From positions 1,526,382 through 1,590,381 of the forward strand of contig NC_036454.1 in NCBI RefSeq assembly GCF_002775205.1: a DNA stretch of 64,000 nucleotides, read 5' to 3'. Below, one piece after another: positions 19,527 to 30,223 of this stretch. The DNA is from Xiphophorus maculatus. Its lineage: Eukaryota; Chordata; Actinopteri; Cyprinodontiformes; Poeciliidae. The position numbers and the translations under genes were made by a program. Positions within the stretch are counted from its first letter, which is position 1. Every line of letters starts with the position of its first letter. A model generated the notes under the pieces. It ran no database searches, was not told where the DNA came from, and saw nothing but the letters and a program-made list of their open reading frames with translations.

Positions 19527-22500
19527 ATGGATCAAAGTGAAGAAAGTGCTCTTGTATTTGAGGGAGTAATTCAGGCCCTTGAAGAAGAAAAAATAAACTT
19601 ACAAACCAAGTTAGGAAATGAAACAGATGCAACATTAAGAGACCAAATGACAGAACGCATTGTTGAAATTGATTACACTTTGCAAGCACATAGCGTAGAG
19701 AGTCAGAAACCAATTTCTGAATCTGAACAACCTAGGCGATCAGAAAGAGAGCGTAGACCAACGGAAAAGTGGCTTAACTATGCAAAAGAAGAGAGTGCAA
19801 AAAAGGAAAGAAAGTTTATGTTAACTTATGTAAGTTTCAAAGGTGAGGTTCAGTACATTAGGAGTCAACTCAAAAAAGAATGTGACAAAGAGAGTCTTGA
19901 AAGTATGACAGCTACTTTAGAAGGATATGAGTCACACCTAAAGCAGGAGTACGAAAGCTTACGTGCATTGACCACACCAAGCCACGACATAAGGCGGCGA
20001 ATGGATAGCTGCACCTTAGTAACTAATGAAGTAGTTGCTCTGTTGAAAATGCGTTGCTCAGAAATAGGCAAAGAGTTCGATGCTGCCGCAGTGAAGGAAT
20101 CACTCGTTAAATTACTTCAGATAGACAATGCGAAATCAATATATGGGTCTACTGTATCGAGAGCTGGCGCAAGTAGTGTAGCAGGAAGTCAACTGTCAAT
20201 AAAAAGAACAGAAGTAGCTGCACGCTTAGCATCCAAACGTGCTGAAATAAACAGAGAGAGAGAAATAGCTGCACAAAGAAAGGAAGTGTTTGCTCAACAA
20301 GAGAGGTTGAAAATGCTGGAAAACCAAAGGGATTTGGAAGCTATGCAAGCTGAATATGATGTGTATGAGGAGGAGGAAATGAAAATGGATGTTGAAGCTG
20401 GAGAAAGGCAAGAAATAACTCTGCCTCCAAGTCAGTTCCAAACTCAGTATAACTCAGTGCCATGTGCTCAGATTGTCCATGAAACACCAGTCCCTCCTCG
20501 TTCTGAAAAACAGTCAGAGCAAAAGTTGAATGATGCGACACTAGTGCAAGCCTTCAAAGAATCTCTGATGATGACAAGACTTCCGGTACCGGAGCCATCC
20601 GTTTTTACTGGTGATCCTCTGAAATTCACTGAATGGCGTACCAGCTTTAAAGCCTTGATAGAGACTAGCTGTACAAACCCAGCACATAGACTGTTTTATC
20701 TCAGAAAATACATAAGCGGAGATGCGCTGTCTGTGCTGGAAGGAACTTTTTACCGAAGTGATGATGAAGCATATACGCAAGCCTGGGATGCACTGAACAA
20801 GCGCTATGGACACCCATTCATAGTGCAAAGAGCCTTTAGGGGTAAACTTAGTAGCTGGCCCAAGATAGGACCAAAAGAGCCACTAAAACTAAGAGAGTTC
20901 AGTGATTTTCTTGTGTCATGCAAAAATGCAATGCCTCATATATCAGGTCTTAAAGTTCTAGACGATTGTGAGGAGAATCAAAAGTTACTCCAGAAACTTC
21001 CTGACTGGGCAACAACTCGATGGAATCGAATTGTCACCAAGGAATTGGATGACAGCAAGCCATACCCAAGTTTTGAAGCATTCTCAAACTTCTTAGCCGA
21101 GGAGGCACGCATTGCCTGCCACCCGGTTTCCTCGCTTCATGCTTTGAAGAAGACAGACGAGAAATCAGGCACAGAAGTAACGCGCATCAAAGCTAGAACC
21201 CTAGTGACAACAACAAAGGTTGCTCAAAGGAAAGATCCTCCAGCTAAGGATTCAGTTGAATCAGCAGGCTCGACAGATAATTCATCTGCTGCTCAAACAA
21301 AGAAGCAAATAAAATGCATATGTTGTCAAGAGAACCATTTCATTTACAAATGTGAGAGGTTTGCTGCTCTGACTTTTGAAGAGAAGAAAGCGTTTGTGAG
21401 AACCAACAAAATGTGCTTCGCCTGCTTGAGAGTTGGCCATGTTGCAAAGGATTGTCGGAAAAGGGCTACATGCAATGTTTGTAGAAAAAGCCATCCAACT
21501 CCGCTTCATGACGAACCGGTTCAAGAGGAGAAGTCTGAAGTTAACCAACAGAGAGACAGTACCGCCGCTGCTTCGTGTAGTATGAACATGGTGAATGCTG
21601 ACCGCACTTCAATGATAGTCCCAGTGTGGCTGTCTAGTACTGTCAAGAGTAGCCCAGAGATCTTAGTGTATGCTCTGTTAGATACACAAAGTAGCAATAC
21701 GTTTGTCACTGAAGATGTGTGTGAAAAACTAGAAGCACACACTGAGCCAGTTAAGCTCAAGTTGTCAACAATGACTGGCAGGTCAATAGTGAATTGTCAC
21801 AGAACCTGTGGGTTAAAGGTCAGAGGATACAGTTCCGAAGAATGCATTGAACTACCACCAACTTACACTCGAGACGATATTCCGTTGGAGAAGACCAGCA
21901 TTCCAACTCGGAAAACAGCTAAAGGATGGACACACTTGCTTAGTATAGCTGACGAGTTGCCAGACTTGCTAGACTGTCCTGCTGGACTGCTAATAGGCTA
22001 TGATTGCTTCAGAGCTCTAAAACCGAAAGAAGTCGTATCCAGAGCGGAGCATGAGCCATATGCAGTGAAAACAGACCTCGGGTGGAGCGTGGTTGGTGCC
22101 AAAGTGCCTAATACTGGTGGAGGAACAAATGCAGGATTCTGCTATCGCATCTCTGTAAAGGAAATTCCACCTATTACACCTGCATGTGCGATTAAGGCTC
22201 TTGAGAGAGATTTTCAGGATACAAATCCTACAGATGGAACGGTTTCTCAAGAAGATATTCAGTTCCTACAAATTATGAAAGAGGGAATCCATCATAATGA
22301 CAATGGTCATCTGGAGATGCCTCTGCCTTTCAGAGAGCGTCCCCAGCTTCCTAACAACAAGCACTTAGCCACAGTTCGGCTGGAACATCTGAAAAGAAAA
22401 ATGGAAAAAAATCCTAAATACAAGAAGGACTATGGTCAGTTCATGGTCAATGTTTTCAAAGATGGTGATGCAGAGGAAGTCCATGCAACATCAAAAGATG

Positions 22501-25487
22501 GGAACACCTGGTACATACCACACCATGGAGTGTACCACCCGCGAAAGCCAGAAAAGATTAGAATTGTCTTCGATTGCTCTGCCAAATATGAAGGCACTTC
22601 GTTGAATGACCACCTTCTCACGGGACCGGATTTAACCAACGCCTTGACTGGAGTGCTGTGTCGGTTCCGACAGTATCCAGTTGCGATCAACTGTGACGTG
22701 GAGAAAATGTTCCACCGCTTTCATGTTATTCCAGAAGATCGGGATTTCATGAGGTTCCTGTGGTGGGAGAATGGGAACACAGCGAGTGAGCCCAAGGAAT
22801 ACCGCATGAGGGTGCACATATTTGGAGCGGCGTCATCGCCAGGTTGTGCGAATTACGGCATGAAATACCTCGCCACCAAATATGAGCATGAGTACCCCAT
22901 GGCAGCAAGCTTCATCCGTAGGAACTTTTATGTGGATGATGGTCTTGTCAGTTTGGATACCGTGGAAAAGGCCAAGCAACTTGTCCATGAAGCAAGAGAA
23001 GTCTGTCAGAAGGGACAGCTGCGTCTGCACAAGTTTATTTGCAATAACGAAGTGGTCTTGGAAAGCATTCCAGAGAGTGAGCGTACTCCACAAGTCAAGG
23101 ACGTGGACTTAAACTACGCAGAGCTACCAGCTCAGAGAGTGCTGGGAGTTAAGTGGAACATCGAAAAGGATGTTTTCTCTTTCAATGTGGTTCAACAAGA
23201 AAGAACAGCCACTCGAAGAGGCATCTTATCCACAGTCGTCAGCATATATGATCCGCTAGGATTTCTGGCCCCCTACATCTTGACTGGGAAAAGAATCTTG
23301 CAAGAAATGTGCAAGCGAGGTGTAGGTTGGGATGAGCCTGTCCCACCAGAGCTAAATACGAAGTGGGAGACATGGCTCAATGACCTGAACAATCTTCAAA
23401 CCATTCAAATAGCAAGGTGCTTTGTTCCCAACAATCTTGGCACGATCCAGAAGATAGAGCTGCATCACTTTTCCGATGCATGTAACGATGGCTATGGGCA
23501 GTGCTCATATATCAGGATCGTGGCTGAAGAACAAGTGCATTGCACTTTAGTTATGGCCAAGGCTAGGGTAGCACCCATGAAGATTGTCAGTATCCCACGT
23601 CTAGAGCTCACCGCAGCCACTATCTCGGCAGCCGTAAGTAAAGTTCTCAGAGGAGAGCTTGATTTGAAAATCGATGCTGAGTACTTTTGGACGGATTCAC
23701 AAGTGGTACTGGGATATATTAAGAATGAGGCCCGGCGTTTTCACGTCTTTGTTGCGAATCGGATCCAGAAGATCATAGACTCTACTGACCCCAATCGATG
23801 GTTTTACGTTGAAACAAATCAAAACCCAGCAGATTATGCATCTAGAGGACTCAAGGTGGCAGATCTAATGACATCAGATTGGCTAAAGGGACCTAAGTTC
23901 TTATGGGAACAGGAAATTGTGACTAATCCAACAATTTCAGAGCTTCTTATAGGTGACCCAGAGGTCAAAGTCCTGAAAACTGATGTTGTGCAGAAAGATG
24001 ACCTTCTGATAAGGCTGGCAAGGTTTTCAGACTGGGTCACTTGCCTTAACGTCATTGCTCGCATTCGGAGGCTGGCTCATGGAGACATATCTGGGCCTGT
24101 TACAGTAGAGGAGCGAAAGAAAGCAGCTCTCGTGCTGATCAAGGCGGCGCAAAAGGAAGCATTTGGAGAAGAGCTGAAGCTGCTAAGCCAATCACAGAAA
24201 CTCAGGAGAACTCACAAGATGTATGAACTCGATCCGTTTCTTGAGTACGGAGTGCTCAGAGTTGGTGGCAGGTTGAGAAGGTCATCAGCGTCGCTAGAGT
24301 TCAAACATCCCATAATACTCCCGAAAGAAGGCATCGTAACGCATCTGATACTTGATCATTGCCATAAAAGAACACAACACCAAGGCCGAGGGCAAACACT
24401 GAACGATCTCAGAGCCAACGGCTACTGGATTATGGGTGCTAGTAAAGTTGTGGCCAAGCACATCAGGAGTTGCGTGACCTGTAGGAGGGTGCGGGGTCGA
24501 CCTGAAGGACAGCGTATGGCTGACTTGCCTGTTGATCGAATAGAACCATCTCCTCCTTTCTCATATACAGGCATCGACTGTTTTGGCCCTTTTTACACGA
24601 AACAAGGTAGAAAAGAGTACAAGAGATATGGACTGTTGTTAACATGCCTAAGCTCTAGAGCTATTCACATCGAAATGCTCGAGGACATGACAACTGATGC
24701 ATTTCTAAATGCATTAAGGTGTTTCATTGCAATAAGAGGAACGGTCAGGCAAATTAGATCTGACCAAGGTACAAATTTCGTAGGAGCAAAGAGTGAGTTG
24801 GGAAAATGCTTGATGGAACTTGACAAGGAAAGGATTGCGACCTATCTCGCAAGAAAGGAATGTGACTTCCTTATGAATGTTCCCGAAGCCAGTCATATGG
24901 GAGGCATATGGGAGCGTCAGATTCGGACAACAAGGAGCGTGCTGAGCTCTGTCCTAGCCCAGGCTACCGGAAGACTGGATGACTCCTCATTAAGAACGTC
25001 CTTCTACGAGGCCATGGCCATAGTCAACAGTCGCCCGCTGACAACAGACACCCTAACAGATCCCAAGGGAGCTGAACCCTTGACACCCAATCACTTGCTT
25101 ACTATAAAATCTACAATACCCCTTCCACCTCCAGGAAAGTTCGTTCAAGAAGATCTGTATGCAAGGAAACGGTGGCGCAAAGTACAGTATCTCTCAGAAC
25201 AGTTCTGGAACAGGTGGCGTCGAGAATACTTAACCAGCATCAGCCTTCGTCAGCAGTGGCATACAACCAGACGAAACGTGCAGGTTGGGGATGTAGTCAT
25301 CGTTAATGATGAAAACACTCCCAGAAATGAGTGGCCACTAGCTAGAGTAGTTGAGGCACAGGAAGATGATGATGGTTTCGTGCGAAAGGTGAAAATACAA
25401 GTAGGCCAAAATAAATTAGGACCAAAGGGTGAACGCTTAACACAACCTTCATTTCTTGAGCGTCCAGTGCAGAAATTAGTTGTATAA
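19527..25487 (+). CDS. BEL/Pao gag-pol polyprotein, 1986 aa, uninterrupted
   Basis: One open frame from ATG at 19527 to TAA. In order: coiled-coil-rich gag N-terminus (residues about 1-300); gag core (about 350-500, VFTGDPLKFTEWRTSF); zinc-knuckle region (about 596-660, CFACLRVGHVAKDC); aspartic protease with LLDTQSSNTF instead of the common DSG/DTG (about 715); reverse transcriptase (about 1000-1200, INCDVEKMFH and YVDD); RNase H with FSDA and WTDSQ (about 1312-1440); integrase zinc-binding region with HCHKRTQHQ and CVTC (about 1607-1655); integrase core with GIDCFGPF, SDQGTNF and a later Glu (about 1679-1800); and a BEL/Pao-type C-terminal domain (about 1888-1986). The product would reverse transcribe and integrate the element. 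No stop or frameshift is visible, so it may still be active. Confidence 0.93.
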   Translation: MDQSEESALVFEGVIQALEEEKINLQTKLGNETDATLRDQMTERIVEIDYTLQAHSVESQKPISESEQPRRSERERRPTEKWLNYAKEESAKKERKFMLTYVSFKGEVQYIRSQLKKECDKESLESMTATLEGYESHLKQEYESLRALTTPSHDIRRRMDSCTLVTNEVVALLKMRCSEIGKEFDAAAVKESLVKLLQIDNAKSIYGSTVSRAGASSVAGSQLSIKRTEVAARLASKRAEINREREIAAQRKEVFAQQERLKMLENQRDLEAMQAEYDVYEEEEMKMDVEAGERQEITLPPSQFQTQYNSVPCAQIVHETPVPPRSEKQSEQKLNDATLVQAFKESLMMTRLPVPEPSVFTGDPLKFTEWRTSFKALIETSCTNPAHRLFYLRKYISGDALSVLEGTFYRSDDEAYTQAWDALNKRYGHPFIVQRAFRGKLSSWPKIGPKEPLKLREFSDFLVSCKNAMPHISGLKVLDDCEENQKLLQKLPDWATTRWNRIVTKELDDSKPYPSFEAFSNFLAEEARIACHPVSSLHALKKTDEKSGTEVTRIKARTLVTTTKVAQRKDPPAKDSVESAGSTDNSSAAQTKKQIKCICCQENHFIYKCERFAALTFEEKKAFVRTNKMCFACLRVGHVAKDCRKRATCNVCRKSHPTPLHDEPVQEEKSEVNQQRDSTAAASCSMNMVNADRTSMIVPVWLSSTVKSSPEILVYALLDTQSSNTFVTEDVCEKLEAHTEPVKLKLSTMTGRSIVNCHRTCGLKVRGYSSEECIELPPTYTRDDIPLEKTSIPTRKTAKGWTHLLSIADELPDLLDCPAGLLIGYDCFRALKPKEVVSRAEHEPYAVKTDLGWSVVGAKVPNTGGGTNAGFCYRISVKEIPPITPACAIKALERDFQDTNPTDGTVSQEDIQFLQIMKEGIHHNDNGHLEMPLPFRERPQLPNNKHLATVRLEHLKRKMEKNPKYKKDYGQFMVNVFKDGDAEEVHATSKDGNTWYIPHHGVYHPRKPEKIRIVFDCSAKYEGTSLNDHLLTGPDLTNALTGVLCRFRQYPVAINCDVEKMFHRFHVIPEDRDFMRFLWWENGNTASEPKEYRMRVHIFGAASSPGCANYGMKYLATKYEHEYPMAASFIRRNFYVDDGLVSLDTVEKAKQLVHEAREVCQKGQLRLHKFICNNEVVLESIPESERTPQVKDVDLNYAELPAQRVLGVKWNIEKDVFSFNVVQQERTATRRGILSTVVSIYDPLGFLAPYILTGKRILQEMCKRGVGWDEPVPPELNTKWETWLNDLNNLQTIQIARCFVPNNLGTIQKIELHHFSDACNDGYGQCSYIRIVAEEQVHCTLVMAKARVAPMKIVSIPRLELTAATISAAVSKVLRGELDLKIDAEYFWTDSQVVLGYIKNEARRFHVFVANRIQKIIDSTDPNRWFYVETNQNPADYASRGLKVADLMTSDWLKGPKFLWEQEIVTNPTISELLIGDPEVKVLKTDVVQKDDLLIRLARFSDWVTCLNVIARIRRLAHGDISGPVTVEERKKAALVLIKAAQKEAFGEELKLLSQSQKLRRTHKMYELDPFLEYGVLRVGGRLRRSSASLEFKHPIILPKEGIVTHLILDHCHKRTQHQGRGQTLNDLRANGYWIMGASKVVAKHIRSCVTCRRVRGRPEGQRMADLPVDRIEPSPPFSYTGIDCFGPFYTKQGRKEYKRYGLLLTCLSSRAIHIEMLEDMTTDAFLNALRCFIAIRGTVRQIRSDQGTNFVGAKSELGKCLMELDKERIATYLARKECDFLMNVPEASHMGGIWERQIRTTRSVLSSVLAQATGRLDDSSLRTSFYEAMAIVNSRPLTTDTLTDPKGAEPLTPNHLLTIKSTIPLPPPGKFVQEDLYARKRWRKVQYLSEQFWNRWRREYLTSISLRQQWHTTRRNVQVGDVVIVNDENTPRNEWPLARVVEAQEDDDGFVRKVKIQVGQNKLGPKGERLTQPSFLERPVQKLVV

Positions 25488-25653
25488 GTTGAATATTATT
25501 CAAAATAGCTCAGCATTAACATGATAATCAGTCACTTATTGTAAGACCTATTGATGGACATTTTGGGTAAAGGTTAATTTGAAGTTATTGAAAATTACAT
25601 GTTTTACTTCTTTGAATATGGGGAAAGTAAACCTTTTGTAATTTTGGTGGCAG

Positions 25654-26143
25654 TGTAACGAACGTAGTCACATGGGCTTTTTTTGTACATATTTTGGGGG
25701 GTACCGTTTGATTGGTGGCGTCATCTGACCACCTCAGTAATTAGGTCGTCACTTGGTCACGTGATGCTCTTGATAGAGAACTTTAAGTTTCGTTTTATAC
25801 TCAGTTGGTGTGCGCAAGCGGCAACAAGAAAGACAAAGAACTGAAATAAGGAAGAAATGGACTTCTAACAACTCCTAACCTTCTGGTTGGAGGGGCATAC
25901 GGTATGGACAATTGAGTGGAATATTCTTGTGTTTGTATATGTGTAATAAGTTTCATTTGAATAATTCATATAAGGGAACATGACGGTTTATTGATGTATA
26001 TTTGTCACTGTGTATTTTATTGCAGTGTTCACGGTGGTCTTGGACGTTTATGCGGCAAAAAATCATTTAATAAAACGTTTGAAACCATCAGTCGAAGTGT
26101 TGCACCTTCATCAACCAGCGAGAAAAAGTTGGGAGCAGCTACA
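25654..26143 (+). repeat. BEL/Pao right LTR
   Basis: 490 bases in which I see no difference from the left LTR. It is preceded by TTTTGGTGGCAG, the probable second-strand priming region, and followed by the interrupted duplication at 26144. Confidence 0.93.
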
Positions 26144-26779
26144 GGCATGAAAGAAACTCCTGCAAGGAGGAGCCAGAAAGTTACCGTGGGAAATTCCCGC
26201 CACACTTTCTCACGAACTAAACATTTCTATAACGCAACAAAAACAATCTAATAGCAAAGCTAACATAACCTGGATTAACATATTTCAATAATATGCAAAA
26301 ACGAAAACCATAAACATATTTTATAAATAATATTTCTTTATCACATCGCAGAGACACGTTACCATGACAGTGATCCTCATGGCTCTGAGGATTACCCATA
26401 ATACCCCGCTCTTTCTAGGGTGAATGCAATACCCCGTTTTACCAGCAGATGGTGCATTTTAGCAGGATTGAACCTGAATCATTTTAACTATGTTACACTT
26501 GCACCAATTTTGACATAACTTTAATCACACTTTAATGTAATTGTACCAAAATACACTTTTAAGAAATATATTAAATAAAAGTATACTTTAAGTGAACAAA
26601 ATATGTATTTGCTGAAGTGTACCAATGAAACAATGCTTTTAAAGATATTTTATGTATATTTTAAAATATATGCTCAAAATAGATTTCTTAAAAATTCAAT
26701 TAAAGCTTACTTAAGTAAACTATTAAATTTATTGAAATTTCAGTATGTTTTAAATGGCATCTCAGTGTATACTTTAGGC
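26144..26779. other. Right half of the split duplication, then A/T-rich repeat
   Basis: 26144-26161 completes the duplicated target and 26378-26400 repeats sequence at 18064. From about 26500, AAGTATACTTTAAGTGAAC-type words form an A/T-rich repeat that resembles 17800-17890. No gene. Confidence 0.5.
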
Positions 26780-27815
26780 CAGGGGAGCCCAAACTTCCTG
26801 AGACCAAGATCTACTTTTTCTCTCACCAGCGGCTGAGATCTGCCTCACAACACATAAAAATTGTAAATTAAACTCTATTGACTTATTTTATAAGCGAATA
26901 TCCATCAGTTACAGCAGAAATAATAAAGTGATAGAAAACCTGATGCAGTTTCTTCCTCAGTGAGACTCTGTCACTGGGAGAAGGTTACTGGTTTCTCAGT
27001 CACAAGCTGGTTGCAAACCTGAGGCCAGCAGGAGTCAGTCAGTTCTGGCAGATCTGAACTTTGACCTCAATATGAGAAACTTCAGACTGACAGGAGGAAC
27101 CAAAGAGCTCTGTAAAGGTAAAGGCAAATCTTCTGAAGTTGGGATGTAATTATGGCGGTAGAAGCCATTTGTTTGTTACTTACTGAAATATATTTGTCCT
27201 GTTTGATGTTTGTTGTTAATGACTTATACTGGAACGAGGTCATCAGTCCAAGTTTGTCGTTTATTGAACGTTCAGAAACTACGGCGGCTGTGATGAGCCA
27301 CAGCGAAGGTAAACAAAGGTAAAATAACCCGAACAGGTGATCAACTCAGAACCACTCCTACCTTTTTACTCTCTCTCTCTCTTTTTGTCATTAAGCACAC
27401 CTGTTACCGTGGCAACCGCCTGCGCCCCGCAAGCCGAGCAGAGGTTACGTTAAAAACATGACATTCAGTTCGTTACGGTATCAATTTTCCAGGCTTGATA
27501 TTTATTTCTCTGTTATTGATCAGCTGATTTAAACTCCTGCTCTGCTGCCAGTTGCTCTCTGAGTCGCTTTTTTGTTAATGAAACCAAAACGCACCGAATT
27601 GCGCAACACCTTGTCGAAACAATAATTACTGAGATTATTAATTTTAACAGGTTTTGTTGATTTTTAAAAATTACCATTCCTTAATGAAGCTACAAACGTT
27701 TAGGATCTTAGTGAATATTTTGATAAGCGCGTCAGAAGAGGAAGTTCTGGTCTCAGCGTCCTGGCGCCGTTCAGTTTGTCACCTGCTGCCGAGATCCACT
27801 CACTGCGATCGACCG
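26780..27815. repeat. Probable degenerate hAT-like element
   Basis: It begins CAGGGGAGCCCAAACTTCCT with GACCAAGATCTACTT, and near the right end has GAGATCCACTCACTGCGATCGA, both styles seen at hAT ends. No transposase frame survives and a right terminal repeat was not found. Confidence 0.3.
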
Positions 27816-28367
27816 GGACCAAGATGGCGACCGGACCAGGATCCATTACTGTTTATAACTTCTATTTTCTGCTCTACTCAACCTGATCAAGACTGACATT
27901 TTTGCTAAGACTGCGTTCAAGCACGAGAAAAGGCTAGCAGCTAACAAGCTAACTTCTGAGTTCAAAGGTTATCTTCCAGAACCTAACGCGGTTGGAGCAC
28001 GGCTTTAAAAGGAAAGAGAATGGGAAAACTAAAACTACAGGTTTGCACAAAGACACGATGTCATCAGCTGCAACCAGTGGGCCCGGATTTGCTCCCCATC
28101 TGATCCAGCTGCAGGTGTTCCTGCCTCCGATCACAACTATATTGGTTCCCTGGACAGACAGAGATCTGATCCGTCTCCTCTACTGGATTCTGACCCAGAT
28201 ATCCTGCTAAACCAGAGGGAAAGAAACTAAAAGGTGACTTGTCTCTCTGTCAATTGCAAGACAGCATTGTTAAGATAATCAATAATCGCTCTGATAAGTT
28301 AGAAAATATGGTCACCCGTAACACCGATGCTCTGGAGAAGTCAGTTGATTTTCGTTTCCCTTTTTCA
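27816..28367 (+). mobile_element. 5' fragment of an L1/Tx1-like retrotransposon (ORF1 start)
   Basis: GACCAAGATGGCGACCGG leads into a 5' UTR-like stretch, then a broken reading frame. Near 28232-28355 it encodes a coiled-coil-like segment (LQDSIVKIINNRSDKLEN) resembling L1 ORF1 proteins. The fragment stops at the SINE at 28368. Keeping the 5' end and losing the rest is unusual for an L1 copy. Confidence 0.45.
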
Positions 28368-28494
28368 AAGTAGGCTGACAGGAAAGGAGGGAAGACATGC
28401 GGTAAACGTCATCGGGTCCGGGAGTCGAACCCGCAATGGCCACGTTGCCTCTGAATGTGGGTCGCGCTAACCCCTCCGCCACCACGGCACGCCA
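28368..28494 (-). mobile_element. tRNA-derived SINE (copy 1, minus strand)
   Basis: On the minus strand GTGGTGGCGGAGGGGTTAGCGCG gives a Pol III A box and GCGGGTTCGACTCCCGGACC a B box, followed by a shared 3' part ending CTGTCAGCCTACT. The head resembles a tRNA but does not fold as a functional one. It matches the copy at 40774. Confidence 0.75.
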
Positions 28495-28499
28495 ACAAA

Positions 28500-28800
28500 A
28501 GACATTTTTTAACTTACATGTCAATATTTAGCAATGCCAACTACATATTTAGGTTGCTAGCTAAATACTTAGCTTGTAAGTAAATATTTAATTTGAAAGC
28601 TAAGAAAATAGTTTGTAAGCTAAACATTTAGCTTGTGAATTAAATATTTAGTTTGGAACCCTGAGATTTATAAATGTTAACGTTCTGAAACAGGAAATAG
28701 GGAACGTTCCAGAACAGGAAGTGAGGAACCTTCTGGGGAACAGGAAGTGGGAAACGTTCTGGACCAGGAAGTGGAGAACGTTCTGGATCATTGATCTGGG
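28500..28800. repeat. Degenerate tandem repeats
   Basis: 28510-28665 repeats TAGCTTGTAAGCTAAATATT-like words. 28680-28790 repeats about 30-base units containing GGAACGTTCTGGAACAGGAA. Neither codes. Confidence 0.7.
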
Positions 28801-29291
28801 AACGAGGCGGAGTGTGAGACGCAGACGAAGCAGCAGAAATTGGACTCGCCTGCTCTAAATCACTTGGGCTCCTCAGCTGCCAGAACCAGCACAGGTTGCC
28901 GTGGCAACAGGGATGCAGCTCCAGCCTCCTCTGAATTTGGTTGCCACAGAAACGAGCATCTCGCCGTCATTAGCATTCCTGAGGACTAGCACACACACTG
29001 TGTAGTCATGTGACCACCTGCAGGTGTCTTCTGAAGGGTCAGGTGAGACCCCGAGGCTTATGGGTAATGGAGTCCAAACAGTCGAGGTTTGACAGTGAAG
29101 AAAACCAAGCAGCTGATGGTGTTTTCTCACTGGCTTGGCAGTGTGTGTGTGTTTCTGTGTGGTGTGTCACCCCCCCCCCCCGCGCTGATGATGTCACCAG
29201 CAGGTCCTCACAGTCTGATCTCAGCTGTGATCTTGAAGTAGGGCACGTATGACCTCCTGAGGAGGCTTCCCTTCAGCTTCCACGCCACTGA

Positions 29292-29293
<2 letters not shown>
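28801..29293. other. Intergenic, no gene recognised
   Basis: A/C-mixed sequence with a poly-C run at 29170-29181. No domain-bearing ORF is seen. Confidence 0.5.
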
Positions 29294-29330
<37 letters not shown>

Positions 29331-29338
29331 CACACAGA
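29294..29338. repeat. (CA)n microsatellite
   Basis: A CA dinucleotide run with a few CG interruptions. Confidence 0.95.
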
Positions 29339-29514
29339 CAGTCTGCTTCCAGCGGACACAGAGATGCATGCTGGGACGTCTCCGTCCCCGGGGGTCGGTC
29401 TCTTTAAGAGACATGGAGGCCTTCAGGATCTGAGCTTCATTAAAACACCAGAGCAACTGCATCACCATGGCAACACTTCACCTGGTCTGAAAGAGTCTGA
29501 CAGTATCACACACA

Positions 29515-30208
29515 CACAGGGCCGGCCAAAGCCATAACCAAACTCAGCGGCTGCTTAGGACCAGTAGGGGCCCCGTAACCCTGGTGAAAAATAAATATAC
29601 TCAGTATGTTAAATTTGAACATACTGTAAGTCAGACTAATCATGAGGAAACTTCAGGTTCACTTAGGATTACTTAACTTAAAGTGGGACATTTTGGAACA
29701 ACTAATTTTGTGCTTAGTGTATTTTAATAGTATTTAAATTGTATTAAAGCACAATTTAAAATGTACTAAATGATGTGGAAAAATTACAATAAGGTCACAC
29801 CTGCTAGTTGTATTGCTATATGTTATTCTAAGTTCCTGTATATTCCCACCAAGTTAAACTATTTTGGTTACATGTACAAGGTTGGACGTTGTTTTCCAGC
29901 TGCATGGGAACCAGTCTGTTTCCAGGCTTGGGATCCTTTATCCCTTTGTATAAAACTCATGTGTTTCTCTGCCTGGCAGCTTTTCATCCAGACCTGCTTC
30001 ATTACTGATTGTCTCTGTATTCTGCTCTATATATGAATAAACCTGACTGAGTGATTTCACCTGAACGGTGATTGGAAATAGGTTTTTTTCCACGACACTG
30101 AGTGTACTTTCATGAACTTTCTTTTGGACAACTTAAGTTACACTTAGTGTACTGTAAGTCTTGTTTTTTATGTACCGGTAATATAAACGTGCTTGATTAG
30201 TTTATTTT
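29515..30208. other. Intergenic A/T-rich repeat-like sequence
   Basis: AAGTACACTTAGTGTACT-type words recur here, continuing at 31211-31330 beyond the L1-like insertion. No gene. Confidence 0.4.
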
Positions 30209-30223
30209 GAGTGTGCTATTTTT

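Larger units (their letters stand above)
18433..26143 (+). mobile_element. Full-length BEL/Pao LTR retrotransposon, 7.7 kb
   Basis: Two 490 bp LTRs (18433-18922, 25654-26143) bound a 6.7 kb interior with one long gag-pol ORF. LTRs start TGTAACG and end GCTACA, inverted TGTA/TACA tips. The right flank begins GGCAT and the left flank ends GGCAG; the unoccupied copy at 18030 reads GGCAT, so the target duplication is GGCA, or five bases with one change. I see no difference between the LTRs, which points to a recent insertion. The primer-binding site after the left LTR was not identified. Confidence 0.93.

Noticed and set aside
28368..28494. tRNA gene on the minus strand
   Set aside because: A and B boxes are present but the body continues into a SINE tail shared with 40774, and no full cloverleaf is evident.
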